Origin: Salarias fasciatus
Lineage: Eukaryota; Chordata; Actinopteri; Blenniiformes; Blenniidae
DNA length: 64,000 bases
Assembly (NCBI RefSeq): GCF_902148845.1
Contig: NC_043766.1
Location: 19,046,094 to 19,110,093 of the forward strand
Direction: 5' to 3'
This document shows, one piece after another, positions 10,909 to 22,862 of this stretch (the first letter of the stretch is position 1; every line of letters begins with the position of its first letter). The position numbers and the translations under genes are program-made. The notes under the pieces were generated by a model. It saw only the letters and a list, made by a program, of their open reading frames with translations. It searched no databases and was not told the origin of the DNA.

Positions 10909-13900
10909 ATGCCGCACAACTTCCAGCCCGGAGACCTGGTCTTCGCTAAAATGAAGGGATACCCCCACTGGCCAGCCAGGGTAAGTAAAGCGAGCGGCAG
11001 TCAGAGGGGCGGAGGGGGTGCTGTGCATGGGACTGCTGCCGGAGAAGCTTCTCCGTGTGTCCATCCACCGCACACCTAACGAGACGTAACCATAACTTCA
11101 TATGAGCTGCGAAGCGGCTGCAGCGCAGGCCCACAGTCAGTGCAGGGGTGGCACAGTCTGCACGAGATGCTGCTGCTGCTCCTGCCGCCGCCGCCGCCGC
11201 CGCTGCTGCTGCTGCTGGCCTAATCTACAGGGAGACGTCCAGCAGCCGGGCGACGGTGTTGTTTTGGAAATTGCGTTAAAGAGAAATAAGTCAAGAGTTT
11301 CATCTTCCACCATGAGGCGTTTCCGTCAAAATGCGTGCTCACTGCAAGTTACTTGCGTTTGTTCAAAATTAGTTATGAATAGTCGAAATTTGATAATTTT
11401 TGTTGCACATTTTTACAGCATATTTCATATTGGGATCCGCTTGAAATGTGCAATATGTTGTGAATGTATCCCCCGCGTCTTCTTCACAAATGCTTTGTGT
11501 TTACAGATTGAAGATGTGGCCGATGGAGCAGTGAAACCGCCTCCTAATAAAATCCCAATTTTCTTCTTTGGAACACATGAAACGTGAGTGAAACAGATAC
11601 AGTAATATTACAATGCTTCTTTTAAAGTGTTGACGCTGATCTGCAGTTTTTGCTTTGTTGAATAATGAAAAAAGAAATAGTGTTTTTTTTTGGCTCTGCT
11701 TTGAAAGAGAATTAACAGCTTTTTATTATTCTTACAAAAAGATAAATCAAGAACTTTCTCTTACAATTTGATATACTCATATTCAAGTATACAAGGTGAA
11801 GTATGAATTAAGAACTGGCACTGCTAAACAATGCAATCACAAACACCCCACCTACCTCATTTCACACAACCATCTAAATCAGGTTGCAGTACTGAAGCAA
11901 TTTCCTTCAACTTTACTTTTCTGTTTCGCATGGTTCAATTGGCTGTGCTTCTGTTGAATTAAGTCCCCTTCTTTGGCTTTTGGTTGGGCATCTTTATTTG
12001 TTGAGCTGTGGTATCTATCTCTTGTGTGGTGTGCCACCGAGTTGTTATTCTGTGTACTGAAGACTCACTGTTATGCCCTGTCAGTTGAAATGTGTGCTTC
12101 TGAGTGATATGTTGACATGTTTGATCAAGCGTCAGACACCATCTGTTGACGAGATAGCACCTGTGAGTGTGTTGTAATCTATCGCTAGGTGGCAGAGAGC
12201 GCTTTTTCCTCAACTCTAAAGTCAGCGCATCCGTAAGATCAATGTAAGCATCTTATCTCTAATTGTTTTCAATAACATAAAGTCTCGTTATGCTTTGCAG
12301 AGCATTCCTTGCACCAAAGGACCTTTTTGCCTATGAAAAGTACAGAGAACGCTATGGAAAGCCCAACAAAAGAAAGGGATTTAATGAAGGTTTATGGGAA
12401 ATCCAGAACAATCCGCATGCCTCATACAGTGCTCCACCTGTGGTAAGTCACCCTGGTACCTGTGACGTTCCTGCTCATAGACACACAGAAGTTGTTTCAT
12501 TGTACATAAGTTTTGTTTTTTGTGTTTCCTTCCTTAAAGTTGTAGTGGCTTTGAGTTGTAGTAGCAGATAGATGGAAAGCTTAGATTTTAAATCTTTTAT
12601 TTGCTGAAATGTGTTTTTTGACATTAACAGTAGCACATCATTTAGCAAACTGTACTTGGTGTCTTACGGCCCACTGGTTTTTGGTGTCTGTGCTGCATTT
12701 GCTGTTTGATTTTCTTTGACCCTCTTGCTCTGGTTTGTCTGTAGCCTGCAAGCTCGTCCGACAGTGAGGGCAACAATGCAGGAGGAGCAGGAAGTGATGA
12801 GGATGATGAAGAAGATGCCCCAGTTGCTCAGAAAGCTGACTCAGGTAGTGAGGTGGACTCGGATTCTGGGAGTGAAGACCAAGAAAGGGGAGGAGGTGCC
12901 AAGCGAAAGTTGCAGGCTCCCAAGGTAGCTGTGCGGACAATACTACGGTTGTTTAGCGAACACAAGTGACTGTTTTGATTTCATTTCTAATTGATGTCAT
13001 TGATAACCACAAAAAATATTTTTCATTATGGAGCTGAAGTAACTTTATCTTTGATAATAATTTGATATGAAGACTGTAACTCCTTGTGTTTGACTGCAGT
13101 GATCTGCACAGCCTGAGCCCATGTTTGACAGGGCAGCTTGTTGATCTCAAGTGAAAAAGATCTGCTAAATGTTTCTCTTTTGTTGTCGTCGTTGTTTTTA
13201 GCGGCCTCCACCTCCAAAAAAGGCTCGGGGCTCGTCCAGTGATCGAGATGAGGAAAGTGGATCGCCTTCTGAATCAGACGCCACACCTTCAGATTCGGAC
13301 TCTGGCAAAAACAGTGACCAGGTAATCTCATGCATATATATATCTGAATGTGTGTGTCAAATCATAAACATGTTTAACATTTCATTGTCCTCAATAGGAT
13401 TTCACTCCAGAAAAGAAATCAGGTGGACGAGGTGGAAAGAAAGCTGGAGGCAGAGGAAAGAAAAAGGTAATACATGAGCTCCCTCGCTCTGTGCATTATT
13501 TAGGTATTGTTTTATTGTTTCCCTTTTTCACCATGACTAACTTAATTTTCTTTTGTATGTGGTATTGCTTAAGGCTTCATCTGATTCAGACTCAGAGTCC
13601 GGATCAGGTTCTGAGAAGAAAGTAGTAGAAAGTGAATCTGAAGATGAGAAGCCTCGACCAGCTCTGTCTGGTTCAGAATCGCAGTCCGGCTCAAAGTCTG
13701 GATCAGGATCGGAATCAGATCCACCACCTAGGAAAGGCCCACAAGCTCGCAAGAAAGGTGCACCTTTTGTCTTGTTGGCTTAATAAGTAAAGTATTACCC
13801 TAACTCCTAGTCATGAAAGAAACAGCACCTCAGGCTCACTGTGTTGAAACAATTTCAGTGCTCAGTTATTCCAGCTCTGCGTGTATTTGCTCCAACAGAG

Positions 13901-16900
13901 AAGCCTGCGCCAAAGCCTCGTGCACGGAAACCTAAGCCTGCGCCTGCAAAACGAGCACCTTCATCGTCCTCCGACAGTGACAGGTACATTGCTGTTTTAT
14001 ATATATATATGTTTTATTTTGTTGCTATTTTTCATTTTCTTTGAATGTTTATAAACTGAATATTTTGGCATTAGAAAATAATGTGGATAGTTTTAAAATG
14101 TGTGTTAGTTTTAGAGTATTTGATTGTTATGGAAAGTTTGATCGGTTTAAAACATATGAGAGTTTCAGGATATTTGGTATAGGACTGAGTAACGTTTCCC
14201 TAAAATTCACTATAAAAACAAAATATGACTTATGTCAATATAACTTTTGTGTGAAAATTCCTCACCTGCCTTTCTTGTCTGACACGAGCTGTTCTGTGGC
14301 CCCGCCCCCTCCCTCCACGCTTCCCGACTCACGTCTCAAGTTTGCAGACAGACACAACACAGTTGAATAGGAGGCGTCCAGATCCTTTGGGTGATGGCCA
14401 CGATCTAAATAATGAGTAAATAATGGATCCTGAATTAGTGCACATACTGGCCGATTTTGCAAATCAGCCAGAAGTTCGTTTCAGAGGAACTGGTGATTTG
14501 ACTCAGCCAACGTTGAGCTGGAAAACACAAAAGCATGTCTTGACCTAAAGATCCACCTCCTCCAGAGCTGTGCGTCTCAGATGGGAGGGGGTGTTTCCTT
14601 CATGATTTCTGTCATTGTAGTCTTCACTGTAAAACTTGGGGTCTGTTAGACTAACCCGGGACACCAAAGGGTCCAGTCCGGCCTGTGAGTTGACTGTCCA
14701 TGCAGTTGAGTCATTGTTGCATTTTCAGTTGCAGGATTGAAATAGATATTTCACTGTATTTTACACTAGGGTACAAAACTTCAAAGATTTTGAAATTGTA
14801 CTTATTTTGAAGATTTTACATTTTCATCCATATACATTCTATTTATTTGCAGTGAAACATTTTAATTTGTGGGCGTTCTTGCATTATTGTGCTGCTGTTT
14901 CACTGGTCTGACCTTCTCTAGTTTCTCTCTGAACTAACATGAGTTTGACACAGCTGGCTGACACTACAAATATGTATGGTTTTCATTAACTCTTGCAATT
15001 TTTTCACCATTTTGTGGAGAATTGACATCTTGTGTGCAGCTGGTGGTTAACTAAAAGTGCCTTAGTTGGAATTTGAATTGATTAGTGACTTTGACAGAGA
15101 ATTGTATTTGTGGTAAAAGTTTGAGGGGGAAAAAAGTTTTAAGCGTGTGTTTCTATTTTGAGAAAAATGACAGAGTTATGAAGTTCATGCTCTGTTGCCC
15201 AGCCCTATTCCGACACTTGTATTATCTCGGAACAAAAAGTACAATAAAAGGTGTCTAATTTACTTTTTTCAGCGACAGTGAACCCGACCGCATCAGTGAA
15301 TGGAAGAAACGCGATGAGGAACGCAGACGAGAGCTGGAGGAGCGCCGGAAAAAGGAGGAAGCAGAGGAATTACGCCGTCTACGGGAGAGAGAGAAGGAGG
15401 AGGAGGAGGAAAAAAAGAAAAAGGACAAAGACAAGGCTAAAAAAAAGAGTGACAGTGACAGCAGCAGTAGCTCAGATGAAGGTATTGATGATCACCCGCT
15501 GAAGAAGTCCAAGAAACCCCCTCCACCGCCAATTCCTGCGCCCTCGGATTCCGACTCCCCCCCACCAGCTGAGGTAAGTCTGCTGACTGGGGAAAAAGAC
15601 AGTGTCACCTGTAGCAATATTGTGAAGAGTTCACAGCTGACTCTTGGTAGATTTTTACGTATGAGATGTCCATCCTTTTCCAATTGCAGGTGAAAAAACC
15701 ACAGAAGAAAATTGACAGCCAGAAGAAGGCAAGAATAAAGAAAGAGAAGGAGAGAAAAGAAAGGAAAGAGAAAGAACTAAAAGAAAAGAAAGCCAAACGG
15801 TTAGACGAGAAGTCCAGAGCGAGGTGAGCATGTAATGAGAAGCACACTACAGTTTTCACCCTAAATAGATTAACTTTATCAAATGTTATTACACAAGGAT
15901 CACAGAGCCTGTCTTGTAGGTCAAAACCTGAAAAGCCCAAACGCAAACCGGGAAGGATGCCTGAGAAGAAAGTGGAAAAGAAAAAGGGTGAGTCAGTGCT
16001 TCCTATTCGGGTTGCAACCCCTGAGGAGTGTTGGACCACAGTCCTCAAGGACCATAGTCCTGCATGATTTAGAGTTCACTATATCCAATTAAATCTTTGG
16101 CTGATCAGATCACATGTGGCGAGCCCTGTCACAGACTGTTCATACTTGTCCCCATCTTGGGTTTCACTTGCATATAACGTGTTTCATCCCTGTAGCGCCT
16201 GTTCAGTCTTCATGGTAATGGAGTAAACAGTAGGTCAACAAGCATTAATTCAGTGTTCTCACCCTATGTCCATGCAATCACACCAACAGACATTCTTTAA
16301 ACTTGACTGGATTTTCTGTTCAAAGGTTGCTAATTTAAAAAAGTCATCAAAGTCATCCTTTTGTACCAGCATTTAATGAACTTGTCCGAACGCAGGTTCA
16401 GTGAAAAGATATGTTTTTCCATGGACTGATCCACTCCCTCTTTGTTGGGGGTTTCTTAGTTAGCCACCTCCTTATTTTATGCTTTTTACTGGCTCCCAGC
16501 ATTATTTTAATCAGATACTTAGTGCTGGTATTAATCATGAATCAAGTGTTGCCAGGATATCTCGTACAGATAACCTGCCCGACGTCAAAACCCATGATCT
16601 AAATAATCACTGCTGTTATTTCTGTCCATAAGGTTTGGATAACGGGACAGTCCCAAAGAATATGACGTGATATATAAAAAAAAAAATTTTGATTATATTT
16701 TTCCATTTAAATTTCCTCCATCCATCAGAACTTAAAGTGTTAAACTGAGTTCTGAAAACATTTAGCCAATCCTTCTCAGACATTGAGATAATAGCTTCTT
16801 TGTCCCATTTTGATTAAATATAAAGTATTGAGACATTATTGGAAGATTGTTAGCCTTACCAGTCTGGCAATTAAAGTAATTAAGTTTTTGTGTGTGTACA

Positions 16901-19900
16901 GAGCCATCACCAGAGGAACGGCTACAGAAACTCCATACAGACATAAAGTTTGCACTCAAAGTGGATAACCCAGTAAGTTACAAAACATTGCTGTTTCCCC
17001 TCCTGATTGGTATGAAAGCTAAATTTCCATGTATTTGTGTCTTCTAGGACATTGACCGATGTCTACAAGCACTGGCGGCGCTGGAAGCCGTACCCGTCAC
17101 CAGCCAGATCCTGCATAAGAACGCTGAAGTGATTGCCACTTTAAAAAAGGTGCGTTGTCATTGCTGCAAGGTTTTATGTGCATCTGGTGTTATGACATAC
17201 AAACAAAAACACATCTTAAAGTAGTGGGGGAGAAAAAGATGTATTGTGAAATATGTTTTTTCAATAAAAAAAGGTTGGAAGTTATGGTAATTGGGTTTAG
17301 TTCAAATACAATAAAAGGATTAAATGTACTTTTGTTTATTATTTGCTTCATGCTCATTTACATCTGTGTTATTTCAGTCTATTGTACATTCATCAAATGG
17401 TATATATGATACGGTCTTCATTTTCGGTGTCTGCCATGTGTGCTTGTTGTGAATTTTGTAGATACGGAGATATAAAGCCAGCACTGCTGTCATGGAAAAA
17501 GCCAGTGAAGTCTACAACAAGTTAAAGCTTCGCTTTGTGGGCAAGTCCGAGGTGGCAGCTAAACCTAAGGACGACAACAAGGAACCAGACAATGATGAAA
17601 AAGAGGCACACAATGCAGGTAAAGAGACAAATGTTTTACTCTGCAATCGGTGTTCAATATTAACTTAAAGTTTATTATCACACCAGCTGTAGTTTAGGAT
17701 TGTATGCAATCTTAAAGGAATATGGATATTTCTTTATGTAGATTCCACTCCAGTGAACGGGGAGTCAGAGCAGAAACAAAATGTGGAGGTGGATGAAAAA
17801 ACAAAATCACCGAAGCAGGAGGAGAGCAATGACGACAACAACACTTCAAGTCCAAACAGGTGACTATTTGCCGTTCAGTGTTTTTAAGTAAAAATGCATG
17901 TTTTGTATTGAAAATAATGACACTAATAATAATAATAATGACAAAATAATGACTAATGACTAATAATGACAAAAAAATTGAGACAAAAAAATTAATGTTA
18001 ACCTTGTTTCTAGTGAAAGCAGAAAGATCAGTTTACAAAATTGCAATTTAAAAAATGTTCTTACAACCCGAGTGTATTTTCCAGACGTATAATTTAAAGC
18101 GTTCACTTTACAGCAGGGCTGATGAACTTAACCATATGCTGTAAATGGAAAATAATGAAGATTCTGATAACTGCAGTTCACAGTTTGTCCACTGGGGGTC
18201 GCGCGGCTCCAGTCAGAGTGGAGATCATAACAACACTGAGAACAAGAACTGAACTGCAGATGGAAACAGAGCTTGTTGAGACGTTGGTGCTAATGGTGGG
18301 AGTTGGCTGCATTGCTCCCAGAAAACTAGCATGATCATTTATGCTATGCTGTGTTTGGTAAAATACAACCCCGGAAGACCATCAAAATCCTCTGTATTGA
18401 GAAATTACATGCCATTTCCCATACACTGTCACCCGTAAGATTTCAAATTGCACTTTTTTGTTATGGAAAATGAATGTAGTTGAAATATATTAAAAAAAAA
18501 TGTTAAGTGTGATAAATGTGAACAATTTAGAACAGAATGGAAAATAGTTTTCTCAGTTCTACAGCCAAATTCTTTATTCTTTTGTATTTCTATTCTTCAT
18601 AATGTAGTTTTTTCTGATCCAGGTAAGGTAAAACTTTGAAGTTATCCATATTTATTTTTGATTCACTGGTCCCTTATGCAAATTAAGGCACAATTAAAGA
18701 TTTATGGAATACCACCTTTCTGCACTGGCTTGCAGCACTGAGTCAATGCAAGGTAAATCTGGAGTTTTGCTAGGATGCTGTCACCATGACCATATTTTGG
18801 TTGAATTGTTGAGATTTTCTCCAAGTGCAATGTTGCTGAGCAAAACTAAATTCTGGGTCCCAATTAAGCAGCTGCTTTTAGACTTTAATCAATATCTGGT
18901 GTGGCCTGAGTGCAGTGTGAGAGCAGTAGAATGGGGACCAATTACTTGTATAGCTAATAAGGCTCACGTCGTCGTATGCATAATAAAAATTACTATAAAG
19001 TTGGCTTTCAACAAATTTCTGGTTTGTCACCATATTATTGTGTTGTCACATCCAGTAGTCATGGGGGGGGGGGGGAAACAATTGCTGTTCATCCTCTTTC
19101 CTGTGTAAACCAACGTTATTTACATTTAGGGCTGCACCAAGTACTCACTCTGATATGTGCCAAACTGTGATAGCCATTAATATGCTAGAGCAGCTAATAG
19201 CACCATCTACCGGTACAAAGTGGAATGATAGGTTGTGGCAATCTGGATAATTTGTGAACTTCACTTTATCCCTGCAGCGCTTTACATTGATGTGTTTGAA
19301 TTTATATTATGGCTTTTGTTTCTTCCCATTGTGCTGATTATGTTGAGATCGCTTTGATCGCCTAATGATAAACAGAATAAATATCATCCCCTTAAAATAG
19401 ATCTAGCTGCTGTACACCATCCTATTACAAACATCAAAGCCAATGTACTTTTTTTCTGGTAAAAGCTCTCCCTCATTGATGCTCTGTTTTAGGTTAATTA
19501 TTCTTTTGTATTTGTTTTTACATGTGCTGGGTATAAAATAGAGCATTATTTTGTGTCAGTGTTCATTTTGGCCAGAATTTCATCTGATGTTTCCACAACT
19601 TGTAATATTGAGATAATTAGAAATATTATCTATTGGAAACTACAATTAGAGCTAAATTTCAACATTTTGTGACAGTTAAAGTGGAAAAAGAGCAGATAAA
19701 ACTTTTTGTAGATGTCACAAGTAAATATATCGGTAAAGTCATTATTGTTTCTTCCTTTTGTGATCCGCATCGGATCACTTTGATAACTGTTTTGACAACA
19801 TACTTGGTCGTTTTTATCGACTTTTGTTGTTGTTTTTTTTCCCTTTTAGAGAAAGCTCTGGAAGTCCAGCTGAAAACCAGACAAATGCATATGAAGAGGC

Positions 19901-19949
19901 AGACAACTCCATCTCCGCAGATCTGGAACCACCTGCTGTAGAAAGCTGA
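10909..19949 (+). CDS. hdgfl2: HDGF-like 2 (HRP2): PWWP chromatin reader with integrase-binding domain
   Basis: Sixteen coding exons: 10909-10980, 11507-11583, 12301-12442, 12745-12924, 13202-13321, 13398-13466, 13574-13757, 13899-13983, 15273-15573, 15690-15823, 15920-15987, 16902-16972, 17048-17149, 17462-17618, 17742-17859, 19850-19949. They sum to 1980 nt, 659 aa (human 671); all introns GT-AG. Exons 1-3 encode the PWWP domain (residues about 1-92), with [17 protein letters not shown], which binds methylated H3K36 nucleosomes. Exons 4-9 encode a disordered Ser/Asp/Glu- and Lys-rich linker (DFTPEKK, repeated SDS/GSGS). Exons 9-11 form a charged coiled-coil stretch ([17 protein letters not shown]). 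Exons 12-14 encode the integrase-binding/TND-interacting domain (about 478-560), with [19 protein letters not shown] and [18 protein letters not shown]. The acidic tail ends PPAVES. The IBD separates it from HDGF and HDGFL3; the short acidic tail and 19p13.3 synteny favour HDGFL2 over PSIP1. Confidence 0.93.
12182..12197 (+). promoter_or_regulatory. CTCF-like motif in hdgfl2 intron 2
   Basis: CGCTAGGTGGCAGAG closely matches the CTCF core (CCxCTAGRTGGCAG type). It is a sequence match only; occupancy is unknown. Confidence 0.3.
14280..14730. other. GC-richer block in hdgfl2 intron 8
   Basis: Inside an AT-rich 1.3-kb intron this block is clearly GC-richer, beginning with a GC-box-like run (GGCCCCGCCCCCTCCC near 14297-14312). 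It has no splice-bounded open frame. It may be an old inserted repeat or an intronic regulatory element; I cannot classify it. Confidence 0.3.
18189..18206 (+). promoter_or_regulatory. CTCF-like motif in hdgfl2 intron 15
   Basis: CCACTGGGGGTCGCGCGG resembles the CCACnAGGGGGCGC form of the CTCF core, with one extra base in the right half. Weak evidence. Confidence 0.22.
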
Positions 19950-20361
19950 AAGACCTTTCAAACCCACCGCAGTGGACCAAGTGCTAAAAGATGGTGGCCT
20001 CGGTTTGATGTCATACAGTGCTCCTGACCCAGCTACAAAACTATACACACAAACACACACCCAGCGATTCCTACAGTATCTGTTACGTCACTGTTAATGT
20101 TTTGGAAGTTTTGTACTAAATTGATATCAAACCAGAAAGCCCCTTTTCTTAAACTGTTGGGTCCTTTTATTTATCACAGCAAAAAAGGAAAGCTTCTTAG
20201 AGTGATTGTTTGTGGCCTTGTGCAAACTTCTTTCATTTCTGAAATGTACTTTTCCTTTTATACGGCACTCGGCTCGTCCTGGATTCTCTTTCGTGTTTCT
20301 GACTGCGATTTTTTTTTTTTTTTCGTCACATGAAATCTGTCTTTCTTTTAATGCCATATGC

Positions 20362-21067
20362 ACAGTTGTGTTCAAAATAATAGCAGTCCACCATGACTAA
20401 TCAGACCACTGTTTTTTTTGGGGTTTTTTTTGTAGAAATAATGCACCGGAGCAAATAACATACCAGTACTTGTTGTAGTCGTAAATAACCAAAGCACTGT
20501 CATTCATGATATGCATATTCCTGAGTTGTTTAATTGAATAATTTATTGAAAGGAACATGTTCAGGGTGATAGCAATGTGGAATTCAATCAATCAGGTCAT
20601 TCATTCCATGAAAAAACAGCTCTGTCGGGGCCTCTTATTTAAGGTTGAAGCCAATATGTTGACAACGTATTTGTCTCTGATAACCTCAAAAGAATATGGC
20701 TTTTCAGACATTTTTTTGAAGTTCACCAAGATGGGGAATAAATAGAAGCATTTTAGGGACTGATGAAATCAGAAATTTTCTTTTGTTTTTTCCAAATTTT
20801 TCCAAGGCTTTCAGTTTGTCAAACGATCTTCAGAAGACAAGGGTGTTTCTTTTGCTTTGTTGTTGGACTGTTATTGCATACCACAGCACTGAATTTAATT
20901 GGTATTCATTTTGCAAAGCAATGATTTGAAGAAAGGAGAAAAGGTTCTTCATGTTTTGGTTTAGAAAATAATGTGTTGTGCTCCAAATTCATTGACGGTA
21001 AAACTATTATAAGGATTTTGAACTTGATTCACTCTATCAGATGCATTGTTATTTTGAACACAACTGT
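20362..21067. mobile_element. 706-bp non-autonomous DNA transposon (MITE)
   Basis: Perfect 19-bp terminal inverted repeats: ACAGTTGTGTTCAAAATAA at 20362-20380 and its complement at 21049-21067. The interior has no transposase frame. The ends (TTCAAAATAATAGCAG type) belong to a widespread fish family I know by sight but cannot name. A TA follows the right end, while the left flank reads CA, so a TA target duplication is possible but not intact. It sits in the 3' region of hdgfl2, on transcript if the distal poly-A signal is used. Confidence 0.75.
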
Positions 21068-21746
21068 ATAATGAATGATCTCATTCTTAGGACTTTTTTT
21101 CCAGAAGTTTGGCTGGACTTGCCTTGTTTGAGTTTCAACTTGAATGACTCTGGGGAATCTGGGAAATTATTCAGTCATGTTATTTTCTTGTTTTGCGGAT
21201 TGTGTAGCCCTGACGTCTTTTGGCTTTATTTTGTAAAGCCCACAAAACATTACAATGGCATCTTGTCTGTGTGAGTGGTGAAGTACATATTTGTGAGTCT
21301 ATGATTTTTTTCTTTTTTTTTTCTTTTGTATCTTCTTTTTGATTATCTGGTCATGATCCAGTTAACTTAAACAGTTTTCCAGTTGAGGTCCATCTACTTT
21401 TTTATAGCCTTGCTTTCCAATAGTTACGGTTTTGTCTAAAAGAATAATTGCTGTGGAGTAAAACATTCACATTCTCCTCACTTATTGTCCACTTCCGGTA
21501 ACCTGCATAATAAAATCAATAACCATAAAGATCGAAAACTGCCCTTAGAAGCTATTCAGATCTCATGTAGCTGCAGCCTATTTGGACATTTTTCTGTCAT
21601 GTGCATACAACAGGTGTTTGTAGTGCTCTGTAAATTGGTAAAGCATTTTTATCACTTAGTTGAGACTGACTTGAATAAAATTCTCAGCATGATTTTGGTC
21701 TTTTTGTGCAGTTTAATGTGACAGTGTTTTTTTCTTCATTTGAAAA

Positions 21747-21752
21747 AATAAA
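21747..21752 (+). terminator. hdgfl2: Candidate distal polyadenylation signal of hdgfl2
   Basis: AATAAA about 1.8 kb after the hdgfl2 stop. Nearer AATAAA hexamers lie inside the MITE (about 20737) and near 21508, so the true 3' end is uncertain. Confidence 0.3.
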
Positions 21753-22218
21753 ATAATGTGACAGTATTGCAGGTGAGTAGAGATGTTTTGATACTTTTCC
21801 TGAACTACTTAGTTTTTGTTTTTTTTAAATGTTTCACTACATCACACTGCTCTCACATATGTATTACAGGCCTTAATCAATCATGAAAGAAACACTGAAC
21901 ATACTTGAAAGAGTCAAAAGATATAGTTGAAAGTGCAAAATGGAATACAGACACAAATGAGTGGTGAGGACACAAAGAAGAGAAATAACCACATAAAGAT
22001 ACAGAAGTTTAACATACACTCAAAGAGGTGGGAAGTTATTTTATTATAGTGTTTTTTTTCCTTGTATACAATGACTCATACATGTATATTTTGCACATCG
22101 TATTGTTGCATTAAGATATGCTTTGATCTGGTCATTACAGAAACTAAGTGTAAACATGGTTTTAGCTGAAAAAGCAGAAAATGAAAATATGGAAGATAAC
22201 GTGAATTTTTAATTCAGT

Positions 22219-22420
22219 TCGTCCATCAGTCTTCCTGTTGAGGGTGAGGGACCATAAGAAATTTTGGGGAGAGAGTGTCATGACACAACAGCTTTTGGGA
22301 AATGAATGGAAGTCACGTACAGGGATAATATGCAAACTCCAGACAGAAAGGGTCCGGGTGGTCCGGACTCGAACTCATGACCTTAATGTGAAGGTGGATC
22401 GGTAACCATCCCACCGCTGA
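22219..22420 (-). mobile_element. tRNA-derived SINE (V-SINE-like)
   Basis: On the minus strand a tRNA-like head ends with a perfect Pol III B box (GTTCGAGTCC, complement at about 22369-22378), followed by TCTGTCTGGAGTTTGCATAT, which matches the central domain shared by fish V-SINE/HE1-type elements (TCTGTGTGGAGTTTGCATG). The A box and the tail are worn. It lies between hdgfl2 and the ap3d1 promoter. Confidence 0.65.
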
Positions 22421-22539
22421 AAGGCAAATATCACGAAAAGATTACGACAGTGAAATCGTGTCCTAATAGAAAAAAAAAAATCTGACGACAATGTCGTTCT
22501 AGTTAGTTTTTTGTTGTGTTTGTTTTTTCGCAGTGTCAT

Positions 22540-22862
22540 ACAGTGGAGCGCGCCTCTGGTCAGGGACTAGACCTTTAATTCCTCTGATTCCTCTATGAGA
22601 ATAATACTCCAGTCAGCTGACTTCAGACGCCATGTTCGGCAGCCATCTTTGACACTGATCCGTTGCCAGCGTCTTTGCACGGCATAGGACGCCCCGTCTG
22701 GCCTCAGCTTCACCTGCCCGGGTTCGGTAAACGGCGGCGCGCCCTGCAGCACACGGTACACGGGTGGATGAGAGACAGCCTCGCGGGTCGTTTGGCACCC
22801 ACTGGACACTTTCGAGGCGTTTGGCCCCGCCGGAGCGAAGCGGTACAGGTCACGGAGCAGAC
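22540..22862 (+). promoter_or_regulatory. ap3d1: ap3d1 CpG-rich promoter and 5' UTR with a YY1-type site
   Basis: GC- and CpG-rich sequence begins here and runs into intron 1 to about 24.1 kb. GGCAGCCATCTTTG at about 22638-22651 is a good YY1 motif (minus strand AAGATGGCTGCC), which often sits at or just after housekeeping transcription starts. No TATA box is seen. Confidence 0.5.

Noticed and set aside
11102-11587. 161-codon frame spanning hdgfl2 exon 2
   Set aside because: Mostly intron 1 with a Cys/Arg run from CTG/CCG repeats; exon 2 is read in a different frame in the gene.
19633-19941. 102-codon frame over the last hdgfl2 exon
   Set aside because: It is in a different frame from the spliced hdgfl2 C-terminus and is mostly intron 15.
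22360-22425. tRNA gene on the minus strand
   Set aside because: The B box is perfect but the A box and cloverleaf do not form, and a SINE body follows; it is the head of a SINE.
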